Below the pieces are notes generated by a model that saw only the letters and a list, made by a program, of their open reading frames with translations, was not told the origin of the DNA and did not search any database. A program made the position numbers and the translations under genes. Below, piece by piece: positions 53,170-64,000 of a stretch of DNA of 64,000 nt. The first letter of the stretch is position 1. Each line of letters begins with the position of its first letter. The stretch spans positions 57,156,639-57,220,638 of the forward strand of contig NC_132995.1 of the NCBI RefSeq assembly GCF_048564905.1, given 5' to 3'. This DNA comes from Vicugna pacos (taxonomy: Eukaryota; Chordata; Mammalia; Artiodactyla; Camelidae).

Positions 53170-53472
53170 ACACACATGGTAACTTCTCTCTTGGATGCTC
53201 TGTGCTTGGTTGTGATGATGGTTGTGTGAGCCAAGTTACAGACATGAAAAAAGCTGGCTTGCTGCAGAGCCAATATGACAAGAATGGCAGGGGACAAAGG
53301 TGGAAATTACATGGGTCCTTGGTGACACTGAGAATCCACTGAATTAATCAATTCTGGAGCCCCCTATCTTGGAGACACTGCTATTTGAAAAAAAAATGTT
53401 TTTTCTTAATTTTTAAACTAGTTGGGGCTTTTGTTATTTGATGTCAAAAGTATCCTAATTAATACAAATTAG
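53170..53472 (+). mobile_element. Possible MaLR-like LTR fossil
   Basis: 'ggatgctctgtgcttggttg', 'cagagccaatatgacaagaa', 'atgggtccttggtgacactg', with an end 'gtatcctaattaatacaa' similar to MaLR-like 3' ends. Old and broken; tentative. Confidence 0.35.
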
Positions 53473-53524
53473 TGTACTATTAGTAAACATTCAGTTAATT
53501 GTTAGTAAGTAATCTTAAAATTAC

Positions 53525-53755
53525 AATTGTAGAGCACTTTGTGTTATCTAGGTAGTATGCTGAAAGTTTTATATGTATTACCTCACTTAATGTCATAGCC
53601 AACCCAGCAGATGGTTAGTATAAAGCCCATTTTATAGATTCAGAAATTGAGGCTGAGAGAACAGCACAGTTTTCAAGCTTACAGAGTTTAATCTATGGCA
53701 CTGCCAGGATCCAGTCACAGGACCCTCTGACTTCAAAGTTAACACTGTTATTTAG
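53525..53755 (-). repeat. MIR SINE
   Basis: Antisense: 'gcactttgtgttatctaggt', 'tatgtattacctcacttaat', 'cagaaattgaggctgagaga'. Confidence 0.8.
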
Positions 53756-55690
53756 TCTTTCTAACATTGGCTTTCAAGTCCCTTAACTTAATCTAGACCA
53801 CAGTTCTTTTTATTTAAAAGGACAAAACTGATCAACAACAAAAAAGTACCTTTCAAGTTGGAGATCCAGAACACCTGAAAGTTAGCCCAGTCAGGGGAGA
53901 GAAAGTTCTAATCTGAGTCCTGGGTCCTCACTTCCCCTGCCCACCCATTTCTGAGGATAAAGGTTGGAGTACTTTCTGCTAAGTCAGGACAGTTGGCCTA
54001 GTCCTAAGAAAGAGTACGTGATGCCAGCAAGAACCTGGGAATTGGAGTTAGGTCCCCAGAAGCAAGACATCCGGATGTGCAGCAAGGTTGAAGCAAACAG
54101 CCAAGGGGTCGCATCAGGGCCACCTGAGCTGAAGGAAGTTTTCAGGTCCCAGTTAGGGACACAGTGGGGTGAGAAACAGCAGTTGTGGGAAAAGCCCCGG
54201 GAGTCGCGCGTCATGGTCCTGCTATGGGCGGTATACAGACACTGTAAATCATTTAGGAAACTCTTCCCTTAGTCACTCAGTGTAAGTGAAGTTTCTAAAA
54301 GCTGTTATCAGCAGAGAGCAAGGGAGAGAGGAAGAGAGATGATTGAGCGAGCGAGCAAGAGAGACAGAGACAGAGAGGGAGAGATGAGATGCTGGGGTGG
54401 GGCGGGGCGGGGAAGAGAAACCCAGGAGCAGAGCCAGAGGATGGGCAATAACGAAGCAGGGCAGCAAGCCCTGCGCTGGGCTCCACTGTGTCCACGGTTC
54501 CTCCTTCTGTAATGACTGACTCTAGGCAGACTTAAGACACGACTGGGCATGAGGCTACAAAACTACGTTTCTGTTCCTCACTAACTTCCCAAAGAAGCTG
54601 GGCAATGAAGGGGAGTGAGTCAGCCAGTCAGTGAAAGCACGTCACCCACAGAAAGGAGGGCACCTGGAGGGAGGCAGGAAGAAGGGGTGTGTGTGTGTGT
54701 GTGGTGGGGGGGGAGGGGGGTTAGTGAGACAAGAGAGAAGGAAGGCCCTCACCCTTCTCCCCACCAATCCCAGAAACCTGAAGATGACAATAATTTGGGT
54801 AAAACTGCCTTCAGAAGTGAGGAGGAGACAAGAGACATCTAGGCATGACTGAGTAAAAAGAGCAATAAAAATTGCATTAGCTATGGAGGAGAACATGGAA
54901 AAATGAAAACACTGAATTTGCTGGTGGGGGAGGATGAGATGATGGATGATTTTTTTTTTTAAGTCTGCTATTTCAATAAATAGCTTTTTAAAAATGACAT
55001 CCTGTGTTTGAGGGTCAGGATTTGGTCTGGATAGTCTTTGGTCTGGATAGTCTCTGTCCTGGAATTTAACTCCCTGCCCAGGAGGCTGGTAGCACTTTAA
55101 ATTGATCCTGAGAACAAAGAAGGGAGCCCTGCCACATTTTAATGGCCTCCAGCTGCTGGACCAGCCCCTCTCAGGCATTAGCCTTGACCACACCCTCAGA
55201 GCACTCTGCGCTGGGGCAGCCTGTGCTCCCGAGGTTTGGCTGGCTGTCTCGAAGTTAGATCAGCTCCTTGGAAAATGTTACTGCTGGTGTCACCAGTTGC
55301 AGAAAGCGGCCTGCCTTTGGCATGAGTACCCTTTCTGGGCTCTCTGGCGGGAGAGAGCCATGCAGCACTGACCAGGGACGCCCCTCTCTTCTCTGCAGTG
55401 GCAGGGTGGGCAGAGAGGCTGGCTGGAAGGCCTGGGCTGGCACATCAGGGAGAGCCAAGGCCTGACAGTTCCCTTGCCAAGTGGTCCATCCAGCCTAGGT
55501 AAAACAATGTGATGTGCAGTCTGCCTTCCAGCCCCACCTTCATGGCATCCTTAGGGGAGGTTTAGCAAGATAACCCATTTTATAAATCACCAGATTTGAA
55601 GGTCACGCCCCCTTTCTTCTAGCAGGGAGAATCTAGTTGCTTACATTGATTATCTCCTGTATCACTTAATTAACTTTTTAAAAAATTTTA
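53756..55690. other. 5' flank, no gene recognised
   Basis: About 1.9 kb. Contains a purine-rich stretch (54,310-54,400), a (GT)n run at 54,688-54,703 next to a G-run, and a 16-bp tandem duplication (TTTGGTCTGGATAGTC twice, 55,022-55,053). No coding signal was supported. Confidence 0.5.
55022..55053. repeat. 16-bp tandem duplication
   Basis: TTTGGTCTGGATAGTC occurs twice directly in tandem without mismatch. Confidence 0.9.
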
Positions 55691-56315
55691 ATTAAATAAA
55701 ATGGCAGGGAGTTTCCTCAAAAAATTAAAAATTAAAAATTAAAAATCACCATATCATCCAGCAGTTCCATCTCTGGGTATATACCCCCAAATTGAAAGCA
55801 GGGACTTGTAGAGATGTTTGTACACTTGCATCCACGGTAGCATTATTCACAACAGCGAAAAAGGCGGGAACAACCCAACTGTCCATTGACAGGTGGATGG
55901 ATAAACAAAATGTGGTATATACAGACAGTGGAATACAATTCTGCCTTAAAAAGAAGGGAAATTCTGACATAGGCTACAACATGGATGGACCTTGAAGATA
56001 TTATGCTCAGTAAAATAAGACATTCACAAAAGGATAAATATCTTAACATCCTGCTTATATGAGGAACCTAGAACAGTCAAACTGATAGAGACAGAGAAAA
56101 GAATGGTGGTTGTGAGGCAAGTGGGGACTGGAGAGTTGTCAGTAAGTACGGAGTGTCTGTTGGGATGGTGAGAACTTTCTGGAGCTGAATATTGCTGCTG
56201 ATTGCACAACAATGTGCATGTGCTTTATGCTACTGAATTTTCCACCTAAAAGGACTGATAAATGGTTGAGATGGTAAACTTATGTATATTTTACAACAAA
56301 AAGAAAATGAAATGT
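55690..56315 (+). mobile_element. L1MA/L1MB-type L1 3' end
   Basis: Collinear with the eutherian L1M 3' UTR: 'atctctgggtatataccccc', 'agcattattcacaacagcga', 'acaacatggatggaccttga', 'gcacaacaatgtgcatgtgc', 'atggttgagatggtaaactt'. Older than the cetartiodactyl L1 3' ends elsewhere in the window. Confidence 0.9.
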
Positions 56316-56763
56316 ATTAAGTAATTTAGTAACTCATTCAGTCAACAAGCAATTGTGGGGAAATTATATGCCAATGTTATACTACACAGAACACAAAGGA
56401 GAGTAAAAAAAAAAAGTATTCCTGGCTCCCAGAAAGGTCACCACTAAGTTGCCAAATACAGTCTTGCCAAATTAGCCTCACTTCCTTCCTAGACCCTGTC
56501 AAGGGAATCCATTGATAGAAATCCGCCTATTTCTGCTGGACTTTTTCTTTTATTCTTTCTTTTTAAGTCTCGGTCCCGTCTACTCAGTCCCTGTCTTCCC
56601 CCTATTCATACACTCCTCTCTATACCTTTATTAACACCTATAACATCACAATGCAATCACTGCCTGTATATTTATCTCTTCTTCTAGACTCTGATTCACC
56701 CCTGTTCCTAGACCCTAATGCAAGAAAAGCTGTATTTATGTGTTAGGTGGAGAACGTGAGATA

Positions 56764-56940
56764 CAGTCTTGCTACTCAAATTGTGATCTGAAGACCAGTT
56801 GCATTAGCATTCCTTGAAAGCTTGTTAGCAATTCAGACTCTCAGACCCCACCCCAGATCTATTTCATCAGAATCTGCATTTGTATAGGATTCCCAGACCA
56901 TCTGGGTGCACAATCCAGTTTGAGAAGCCTGGGCTTAGAA
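56764..56940 (+). mobile_element. MER5A-type hAT MITE
   Basis: Follows MER5A closely: 'gctactcaaattgtgatctg', 'agaccagttgcattagcatt', 'gactctcagaccccacccca', ending 'ccagtttgagaagcctggg'. No coding. Confidence 0.85.
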
Positions 56941-58634
56941 TATCGTTAGATAGTGGGCATGTATTTGAGTGTTGTGTTCCCACACACTTTTATGGGGCCT
57001 GACCACCCCCTTAGGAGACTCTAATTGGTAGCCTCTAGAACCAGCCTTTCTGATCACTCAATCTGTCTCTAGCCTCACCCACAACTTTCCTCCAAAACAG
57101 TGGCTGAACTGGACTCGAGTTAGAAGTAGAAGAAAATGAGCTGTAATAGAGAGGATTCCAGCCTGCCCACATGAGGCTCCGTTCAGCACAATGGAACAGC
57201 GACTACTTCCTCAGATCAAATCTTATTACCATGGCAAGACTGACATGGCAAAAGCCCTTGCGTAGTAAAGATTTCTGCATTTCAGCTGACTGTCTATGTC
57301 TTTCAAGGAAGAACTTCAAAGACTCATGATTTTAAAGGTACTCAGTTAACGAACACTTGTTAAGCTTCTACTTTAATCCCTTCATTTCACAGGAGAGCAA
57401 ATCAAAAGCCAAGTGAGGTTGGAGGAGCTTGAGCTGACTTGATCCCTGGGAGCGGGGTTTGACCAAAACTGTGAGCACCTGGCAGGTGAGTGAGTTGGTG
57501 TCCCTTCAAACTGATATTTTTGAAATATTTGTTTAACACTTATTTAGGGATTCTAGGGGTAAACTGATCTTCTATTAATAAAAAAAAATGCCTATAGAAA
57601 CAGATTCTCTTCTTAATTTACACCTACTGGCCCAAACAGAGTCTGGGTACCAAAAAATCTTGGCAAGCTGTTTTCCTCTTTTGCGATGTTCTTGTTCTCA
57701 CTTCCATTTTCTTTTACAATTTTCTAAAAGGACAGCTTCATGATGGGAATATGAAAGGGCTTACAATTTAGATAAAAGGAATTAGATTTCTTGATCTCAG
57801 TAAGTAGCACTGTACTGAGGTTCAGAAGTCATCTCATTGTGACTCTGGCTTTAGGTATGGTTACATCAAGCACTTGTATGTGGCACATCTGTATGCAATC
57901 CACAGAGATGGGTCAATCTGGTAGAGTGTTTTTAAATTTACCACTCAAGGGTGCTGCGTGTTTTGAGGAGAGAGACCCAAAACATGACTTCACATGAAGT
58001 CAATTGGCTTCAGGGGCAATCTAAATTAACTGGCAATCGTTCCAATTTATAATAGTGGTGTTCTGTTACCCTGCGCAGTTGCTTGGCTGGATCTTATTAA
58101 TCCAGCTCTGACTGAAATTCAGATGCATTTAGACATATCTGGAGGATTAGACAGGCTGCCAGGAGACTATTTGCATGAAGGGCCAAGGAGTGTTGTGGAA
58201 GAAGGCACTACTGGAAAAACAGCCATGCTAAAGAGTCAGATCCACAAACTTGTCTCAGCACCTCTCATCCTCCAGTGGCAGCTTCACCTGCTCCAGGACA
58301 ACAGCAGGGGCTGTTGGATTGCTCCTTGGCTTCTCCCCCTTCCTCTTCTCACTATGTAAGGATGGACCAGATCCAAAATGGCGGCTCCAGCCCTGAGGAG
58401 CAGCTGGTTCAGTGTTCACCGCAGGCACCAGCAGCAGAGCATCAGGGGACCGATGGGGACCAGACTAGGAGAGGAGGAGGACGGAGGATGTCACGTGGCA
58501 GCTGGAAGGGCTTGTTCATGAGCACACGTGAGTCTTCCCGGGGTTCCCAAAATAAGGTCAGAGAGCCAGAAATAGCACCATCAAGTCAATTCTGTTTAGA
58601 TCCTATGCTCGTTTGTTCTGATGGAATAAATAAT
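56941..58634. other. 5' flank, no feature recognised
   Basis: About 1.7 kb without a recognised gene or repeat. Open frames at 58.1-58.7 kb show no family similarity. Confidence 0.55.
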
Positions 58635-58840
58635 AAACTAGGAGTCAGGACCTCTGCTTTTTCCTAGTTGGGTGACCCGTGGCAATTCAGTGACCTCTCT
58701 GCTCCTCAGTTTCCTCATTTGTAAAACAGGACAATAATGATTGCCTAACCCCTTCCCAAGAGTATTGAGTTTCATGTGATACAAAGTACTTGAAAATGTT
58801 TGGTTAACTATAAGTGAAAGTAAGGCATTATTATTGACCA
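58635..58840 (+). repeat. MIR SINE
   Basis: Sense: 'gttgggtgacccgtggcaat', 'ctcagtttcctcatttgtaa', 'aacaggacaataatgattgc', 'gatacaaagtacttgaaaat'. Confidence 0.85.
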
Positions 58841-60244
58841 CAAGGAATTCAACCCCCAGGTCACAGCCTAAAAGAAGGTACTGCAGACTAAGGTGACAGA
58901 GGCAGCTAGGAACCCAAAGTTAGAGACTTCACATTTGCGCCGAGAGACTAAGATATGACAGGAGACAGCCGACTCTAGGTTACTGGCTGAATAGCCGAGT
59001 GTGAACAGTGCCCCCTGGGGTTGTGTGACACAGAGCCCATGTCCTTTGGGTCCCCACATCTTTCCATGTTGTGCTAAAACTTGATTGTGTGCTTGAATCA
59101 CCTGTACTAGGCTTCACTGGAATGGGCTGTCAGCAGGGGTACCTTTTGTGGGGGAAGAAACTATAAAAGAATTGGAAATAATAGTCATCCTCTCTGAATG
59201 GACACACCTATCTGCATTTTATCCTCAGTGGTGGCAGAAAAAAAAATTCAATCCAAGATCTCCCAGACCAGCATGTCATATCCTGTCTAGAAGAGGGCTT
59301 TCCCAGGCAGGGAGGAGACTTAGCCAGCACTCTGCAGGTATCGCCATTATGTCATGGTCTTGGTTTTTTTGATAATAGACAGGAACATAGGGAGAAACAG
59401 ATCATGACACGCACTGCTCCAACAGGTTCTGGCCACACAAGGCAAGGTGGTAACTTGAATGGTAGAAAATTTAAGTGGCTTTGGTCATGTCAGAAATCAC
59501 TGTTAGCCTCACCCGGGCGGATCCTATCCCAGTGGAAAAGCCGAGTGGCTCCCCAGGTTAGGTAGGTAGGGTATGCTTTCCTTGGGAAAACTGCAGAATG
59601 CTGCGCTAATCACATTTGCACAAAAAGTATTGCAGACATTTCCGTGTTCCATATGGAAAGCCCTTGCAGTCAAGCCAGAAAATGCAATCTTGGGAGGGCC
59701 TGCTGGGGTTCCTGGAAAGCCGTTCAGGGCAGACACCTGGGGCCAGATCCTTGGAGCAACAGAGGTATTCCCTTCTTCTGGCCAGTGACAGCTGCTCTGT
59801 GGCCCACTCCCCAGAGTCTAAATGGTTCACTTTTCAATCAAACAGTTTTCAGTCAGTCATCAAGGTCCCTCTCACATCTAAATTTCCATGAGTCTGTCGT
59901 CAAATAGTCATTGCGTAGTGAAGTATTCCAGGCTCTACCCCTGCACTGTGGGAGTTACCTGGGCTTACCTCCCCAACCCCCATCCTCTCAGGAGCTTTTC
60001 TATTTGCAGGACTGGTGAATACAACCAAAGAACGTTCTCCTTTATTTAACATCCTCCGCGAAAGCATTGCAAGCAAATTCTTTATCCAGATAACTGAAGC
60101 TTACTTACTCCATGAAGTGCCAAGGACTTATTTGAGTCTGTTTTGATGGAACTCTTTTCAAAATGTATTATACAGCACTCTATTTTCTTAAAATGATGCT
60201 ACTGAACCATATGTAGCTTTTCTTTATGTGACTATTCATTTGCA
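58841..60244. other. 5' flank, no feature recognised
   Basis: About 1.4 kb. Nothing beyond chance open frames was seen. Confidence 0.55.
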
Positions 60245-60740
60245 ATCATTTGTTCAACAAGTGTTTTTCACATCCCTAGTATTGGTTAGGAACCCCTAAT
60301 CCCTGGGAACTCAATGGGGAACAGTACATAAATCCTCTCTGCCAAGAGCTTCGGGTGATGGGGGGAGACAGAGAAACCAGCAGGCAGTTGTACAGTAAGA
60401 TACCATGATACGGTAAGTGGAAAGCAGGACTTTATTTAATCTTGAGTTCAGGAAAGGGGTGCCCTTGAGGTTGAGAAGGGAAGTAACAACAAAAATTAGT
60501 TGAAACAGGAGTTGAAGAGTATCCTTCAAGAAGAGGGAATTGCAAAAACAAACGCCAGGAGGCACTATGGGGTTTGGGGGAAAATACAGAGAAGACGATA
60601 AGGGGATAGGGGGGTGCACATTGAAGGGACGTCACATGGTGGTGTGCAGAGGGCAGCTGGTGCAAAGAAGGCTTGAGTCTGGAGACACTACCAGAACCAG
60701 GACACCAAGAGCCTTCTATGCCTTTGGATACAACTTGGAT
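60245..60740 (-). mobile_element. L2 LINE, antisense, degraded
   Basis: 'catttgttcaacaagtgttt', 'aactcaatggggaacagtac' and 'gggcagctggtgcaaagaag', consistent with antisense L2 order. Confidence 0.5.
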
Positions 60741-60824
60741 CTTCATCTTCTTTTCAGTCTGTGCACAGCACCATTTGATTAATCAGCAGCCAAATGTTAA
60801 TTGGCCACCTACCAAACACCAGGT

Positions 60825-61005
60825 GGTAATAATAATCGCTAACCATAAGTGCTTACTATATGACAGGCATGACACTAAGCACTTGCAAGCATTGCTTTAT
60901 TTAATCCTCATGACATAGGCATTACTATTTCCCCCATTCTATGAATGAGGAAACTGAGGTTCCAAGAACATAGGCAACCTGCCCACAGTCACCCAGCTCG
61001 TCTGG
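60825..61005 (-). repeat. MIR SINE
   Basis: Antisense: 'cataagtgcttactatatga', 'gctttatttaatcctcatga', 'atgaatgaggaaactgaggt', 'cccacagtcacccagctcg'. Confidence 0.9.
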
Positions 61006-61996
61006 CCCGTACCGTGGCAGGTGCCACAGATAATGAAGAAATATCTGGGGAGATTTTTGTAGAAGTGCATGGCATTTTTTATGACCTACACCATCATTTC
61101 TACCCAACTCTGTTGATCAAAGCAGTCACAAAGATCCTCACAAGTAAAGGGAGGGGATCTTGACCTCACCAGTGGATGGGAGGAGAGTCAATGCTGCATT
61201 TTCAGAAAAGCATGAGGGACAGGAGATAGTGTGGCTGCCATGTTTGGAAAATGCAATCTGCTTGGGGGGGTCCCCTGGGGAAAAGGTCAATAGGTTAAAA
61301 GCTTGACCCACTGCCTGGCTGGACCCATGGTGCAGTGTACAAACTGCAGAAACACATGTAGCTACCTCCGCCCAACCCAGTGTGCTTTGGGAGACCCCTG
61401 ACTCAGTGAATTGCAGAGGGAGGCAGTGTTTTCTGGATCTCCGTACTGGAACACCTGGAATGATTTTTACCTTGTGTTGCTGAGGTCTTACCACCAAGGC
61501 TGGTGTGGCTGGGTGCCAGCTAGTGATAATGCCCGTGATGTGATGGCCTCTAGTGTACCGAGCAGTGGGGGCAATACAAGTGGGGGAGGCCACAGTTGTA
61601 ACGTTTGTCCATGAGTGTTGACTACACCTGAGTCACTACCTCTCCCCAGCAGACAGAGGGGGGCTGTGTTTCATTGAGAATCACAAACCTAGTGGTTACC
61701 CTTGGGGAGCCTATTTAGGAAGGAGTATCCTGGAAAGGACTGGAATTTCTGCTAGTAAAGTGGTTGGAGGCGCCAAGTATCCAGGTAAACATGATGCCAT
61801 TTTGTGGGCATTCAACCAGCCAAGAGTCAGAAGCAAGACAGTGTATAAAAACGGACAACCCCCCCTCCCCCAGGGATCTCTGGGTGACCAGGTCCATTTC
61901 ACTGCAGGGGGTGGTCTGAGAGGTGAAACAGTGGACAGGACAGGTAAATCACAGAGGACCCTGAACATCAGGCTAAGGGGTTTCAGCTTCTTAGAG
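61006..61996. other. 5' flank, mostly unassigned
   Basis: About 1 kb. The last part (61,905-61,990, 'gaccctgaacatcaggctaa') resembles antisense L2. No gene was seen. Confidence 0.45.
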
Positions 61997-62225
61997 CAGT
62001 TGCTTCCAAACGTGTTTGATCATACAGTCCATTAGTATGACCTTTTTTGGAGCACTCCTTGTTAACATGAACACTCATCACAGCTGCACTGATAGATGAA
62101 GTACATTATACAACCTTTTCCAGCATAGAATTAAGGCAGTGGCCAGATAATTATTAAAGATAATTCTGATATTTCTTTCTGTACCCCAATAGATCAGCAC
62201 ACACATCCCATGTTGGAGGCCACTG
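61997..62225. mobile_element. Small hAT-like MITE
   Basis: Imperfect terminal inverted repeats: CAGTTGCTTCCAAAC at the left and GTTGGAGGCCACTG at the right. About 230 bp, AT-rich interior, no coding. No clear 8-bp duplication; subfamily unassigned. Confidence 0.5.
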
Positions 62226-64000
62226 GCTCAGACAACCAGAAAGCTTTGAAGGGTCTTGCTCCTGGCAGAGACATCATTAGGGTGGCATACAAGGACATCG
62301 AAGCTGGTGGAGACTCAAGCAAGAGGTGCTTGTTATCTCCAGACCCGGGGCTGGCCCCAGCCCTTTCCACGGTTTTGTTACCAGGAGAATCTATTATTTA
62401 AGCATGTACTCATCTGGCTCCCTCCTCGCCTTTCCCAGCTCTCTCCTTTCCCAGCTCTTCAGGGAGGGAATACTCACGGCACTGTTCCATCCACGGAGAT
62501 CTGTAGACCTGCCACACTTCAAATAAGGGAAAACCGTCTCGTTCTGTCAAAGCTTTCTCTTGATCCAGCCTGGAAAGATATCGGGTCTGTCTTCCTCTGT
62601 CACCATGTGCTACAATTTCTCTCATCACCGAGAACTTGATAGCTTCCTTTCTCTGGCGGCTTGTGTTGGAACCGCGTGAATCACCCGGTGGGCCAATACT
62701 GCTGCTCTGCGTAGGGGAAGGTCTGATAATATCGTGTAATAGGCACTCGGCAGCGTGAATGCTCACAGCTGTTGAATGTTAATTCTCCCGGCAGGCTTTC
62801 AAACCCAAGTGCCTGTCCATACTGAAGTCATGCTCTGGGTTATCTGGTCCTCTTATTTGTCAATAAGTTTGGGGTGGCGGTTGGTTGGCGTCCATGGGCT
62901 TACCCTTTCCAGCTGGTCCCAGTAAGCCTGTTAGCCTGTCCCCTTCCCATGACCGCTACCTTTTGGTGGACGTGGCCCATTTATTTTTACTGGCCAATGT
63001 CGGGAACACAAGTTTAACTAGTTTTCAGAGTCTCACAGGGAGGTGGGCTTGAAGTGGGTGGCAATGATCAAGCCAGAGCCTTGCTGTGGCTTTAAAGCAG
63101 AGCTGGACTGGGATAGGCCAGTGAGGTGCCCAGGGCACAAAGGTTAAAGATGTATCAGTTCTCAGCATCACCCACATGCGAGGCCAGCAGAGCCTGAGAG
63201 GGATGCCCTCCCGCCAAAGCTTGCCTTGAGGGAAAGGCCCCTTTCCCTCTCTAGACGGACTTGGTGTCCAGGATTGAGCTTTTGAGATATGGGGTGGGTC
63301 ATTTTCAACCAGGGTTTAAGCTGAATCCCATCTGGTTGTATACCAGATTCTGGGGTTTTCCCATGAGTCCAGAGGGGCTGAGCCAGGGGGGTTGGGAATG
63401 TATCCTGTGGTGATTCAGGATTTTAAAAGTGTCTGTGAGAGTCTTGGAGAATGAAATAGCAGAGATTTGGGGAGGAGAAATAATTCACATCTCTTGCACG
63501 TGCACGTGGCATCATGGTCCTTGGTGAGCGGACGGTGGCAGTTTCTCTGCTTGTGGGGACACTTGACTCATATGCCTGCATCCTGTCGGTTTAAGGGGCC
63601 TTGTTGGCCTTTTGAGCTTTGACCAGTGAGCCATCTGTTACCAAGTTTAAAATGTCGCTTCTGCAAGTTGGCTCTTCTGCCTGCTTGGCTTCGAGCACAT
63701 TGGCGGTAATATTTTGAATGTAATTCCATTCACTCTTTCATTCCTTCCAGGTCCTTCAGTAATGAATAGCACCTGACCGAATCCTTCCAGCTCACACACT
63801 CTAACCTCTGAGGAAACCTTGAGCGCAGGCCAAAGAGTATCACGATGGCTCCAAACCCACAGCGTGAGCAGCTCTCCTCTGTCCAAACATAGTCAAAGTA
63901 GTCAATACAAGGGAAAAGATGGGAGCAAAGATTGTTTTATTTTGTTTTGTTTTTTTCCTTTTGAAACCAGCTGGAAACAATCTAAGTATCTGAAACGGGG
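62226..64000. other. End of window, 5' flank; no feature recognised
   Basis: About 1.8 kb of unique-looking sequence. It includes short (TTTTG)n near 63,938. No exon of CD2 or any other gene was recognised. Confidence 0.55.

Noticed and set aside
54642-55193. Minus-strand open frame of 183 codons
   Set aside because: No recognisable domain, includes the translated GT microsatellite, and no splice or promoter context.
1-64000. CRISPR arrays, operons, phage or bacterial defence genes
   Set aside because: No regularly spaced repeats and no prokaryotic gene organisation; the window is mammalian nuclear DNA throughout.

Overview
This is mammalian nuclear DNA, most likely from a camelid (camel, llama or alpaca). 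Repeats fix the lineage: at least three copies of a tRNA-derived SINE with the body typical of the camelid Vic-1 type (17.65, 19.07 and 45.00 kb), and several L1 3' ends of the cetartiodactyl type, on a background of old mammalian MIR, L2, MER5 and L1M copies. The species cannot be told from the sequence alone.

One protein-coding gene is present: the 5' half of PTGFRN (prostaglandin F2 receptor negative regulator; CD9P-1, EWI-F, CD315) on the minus strand. Exon 1 (38,366-38,414, coding part) lies in a strong CpG island. Exons 2 (9,527-9,895), 3 (6,538-6,951) and 4 (1,186-1,566) follow. Together they encode residues 1-404: signal peptide plus the first three of six Ig V-type domains. Every junction has GT..AG ends and is phase 1, so each Ig domain is one exon. 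Intron 1 is 28,470 bp, intron 2 is 2,575 bp and intron 3 is 4,971 bp; intron 4 runs off the window at base 1, so the last three Ig domains, membrane segment and tail lie outside.

Layout: 1-9.9 kb, exons 4 to 2 with short introns containing a MIR split by an L1, an L1 3' end and a hAT-like element; 9.9-38.4 kb, intron 1, mostly decayed repeats (L2, MIR, MER5, L1, SINEs, MaLR LTR fossils) plus a long purine tract; 37.85-38.97 kb, promoter CpG island; 39-64 kb, 5' flank with no gene recognised. In human the next gene upstream of PTGFRN is CD2, but no CD2 exon was seen here. The flank holds an AT-rich block of old L1 and Tigger-like DNA (48.7-52.4 kb), two copies of a foldback-type repeat, and a SINE with a microsatellite in its promoter.

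I found no CRISPR array, operon, structural RNA gene or new biological system. The notable points are nested insertions with readable target-site duplications, a CpG island coinciding with exon 3, a GGA-rich 5' UTR, and a few unexplained segments. Repeat calls come from memory of consensus sequences, not from a database search; subfamily names and ends are approximate.
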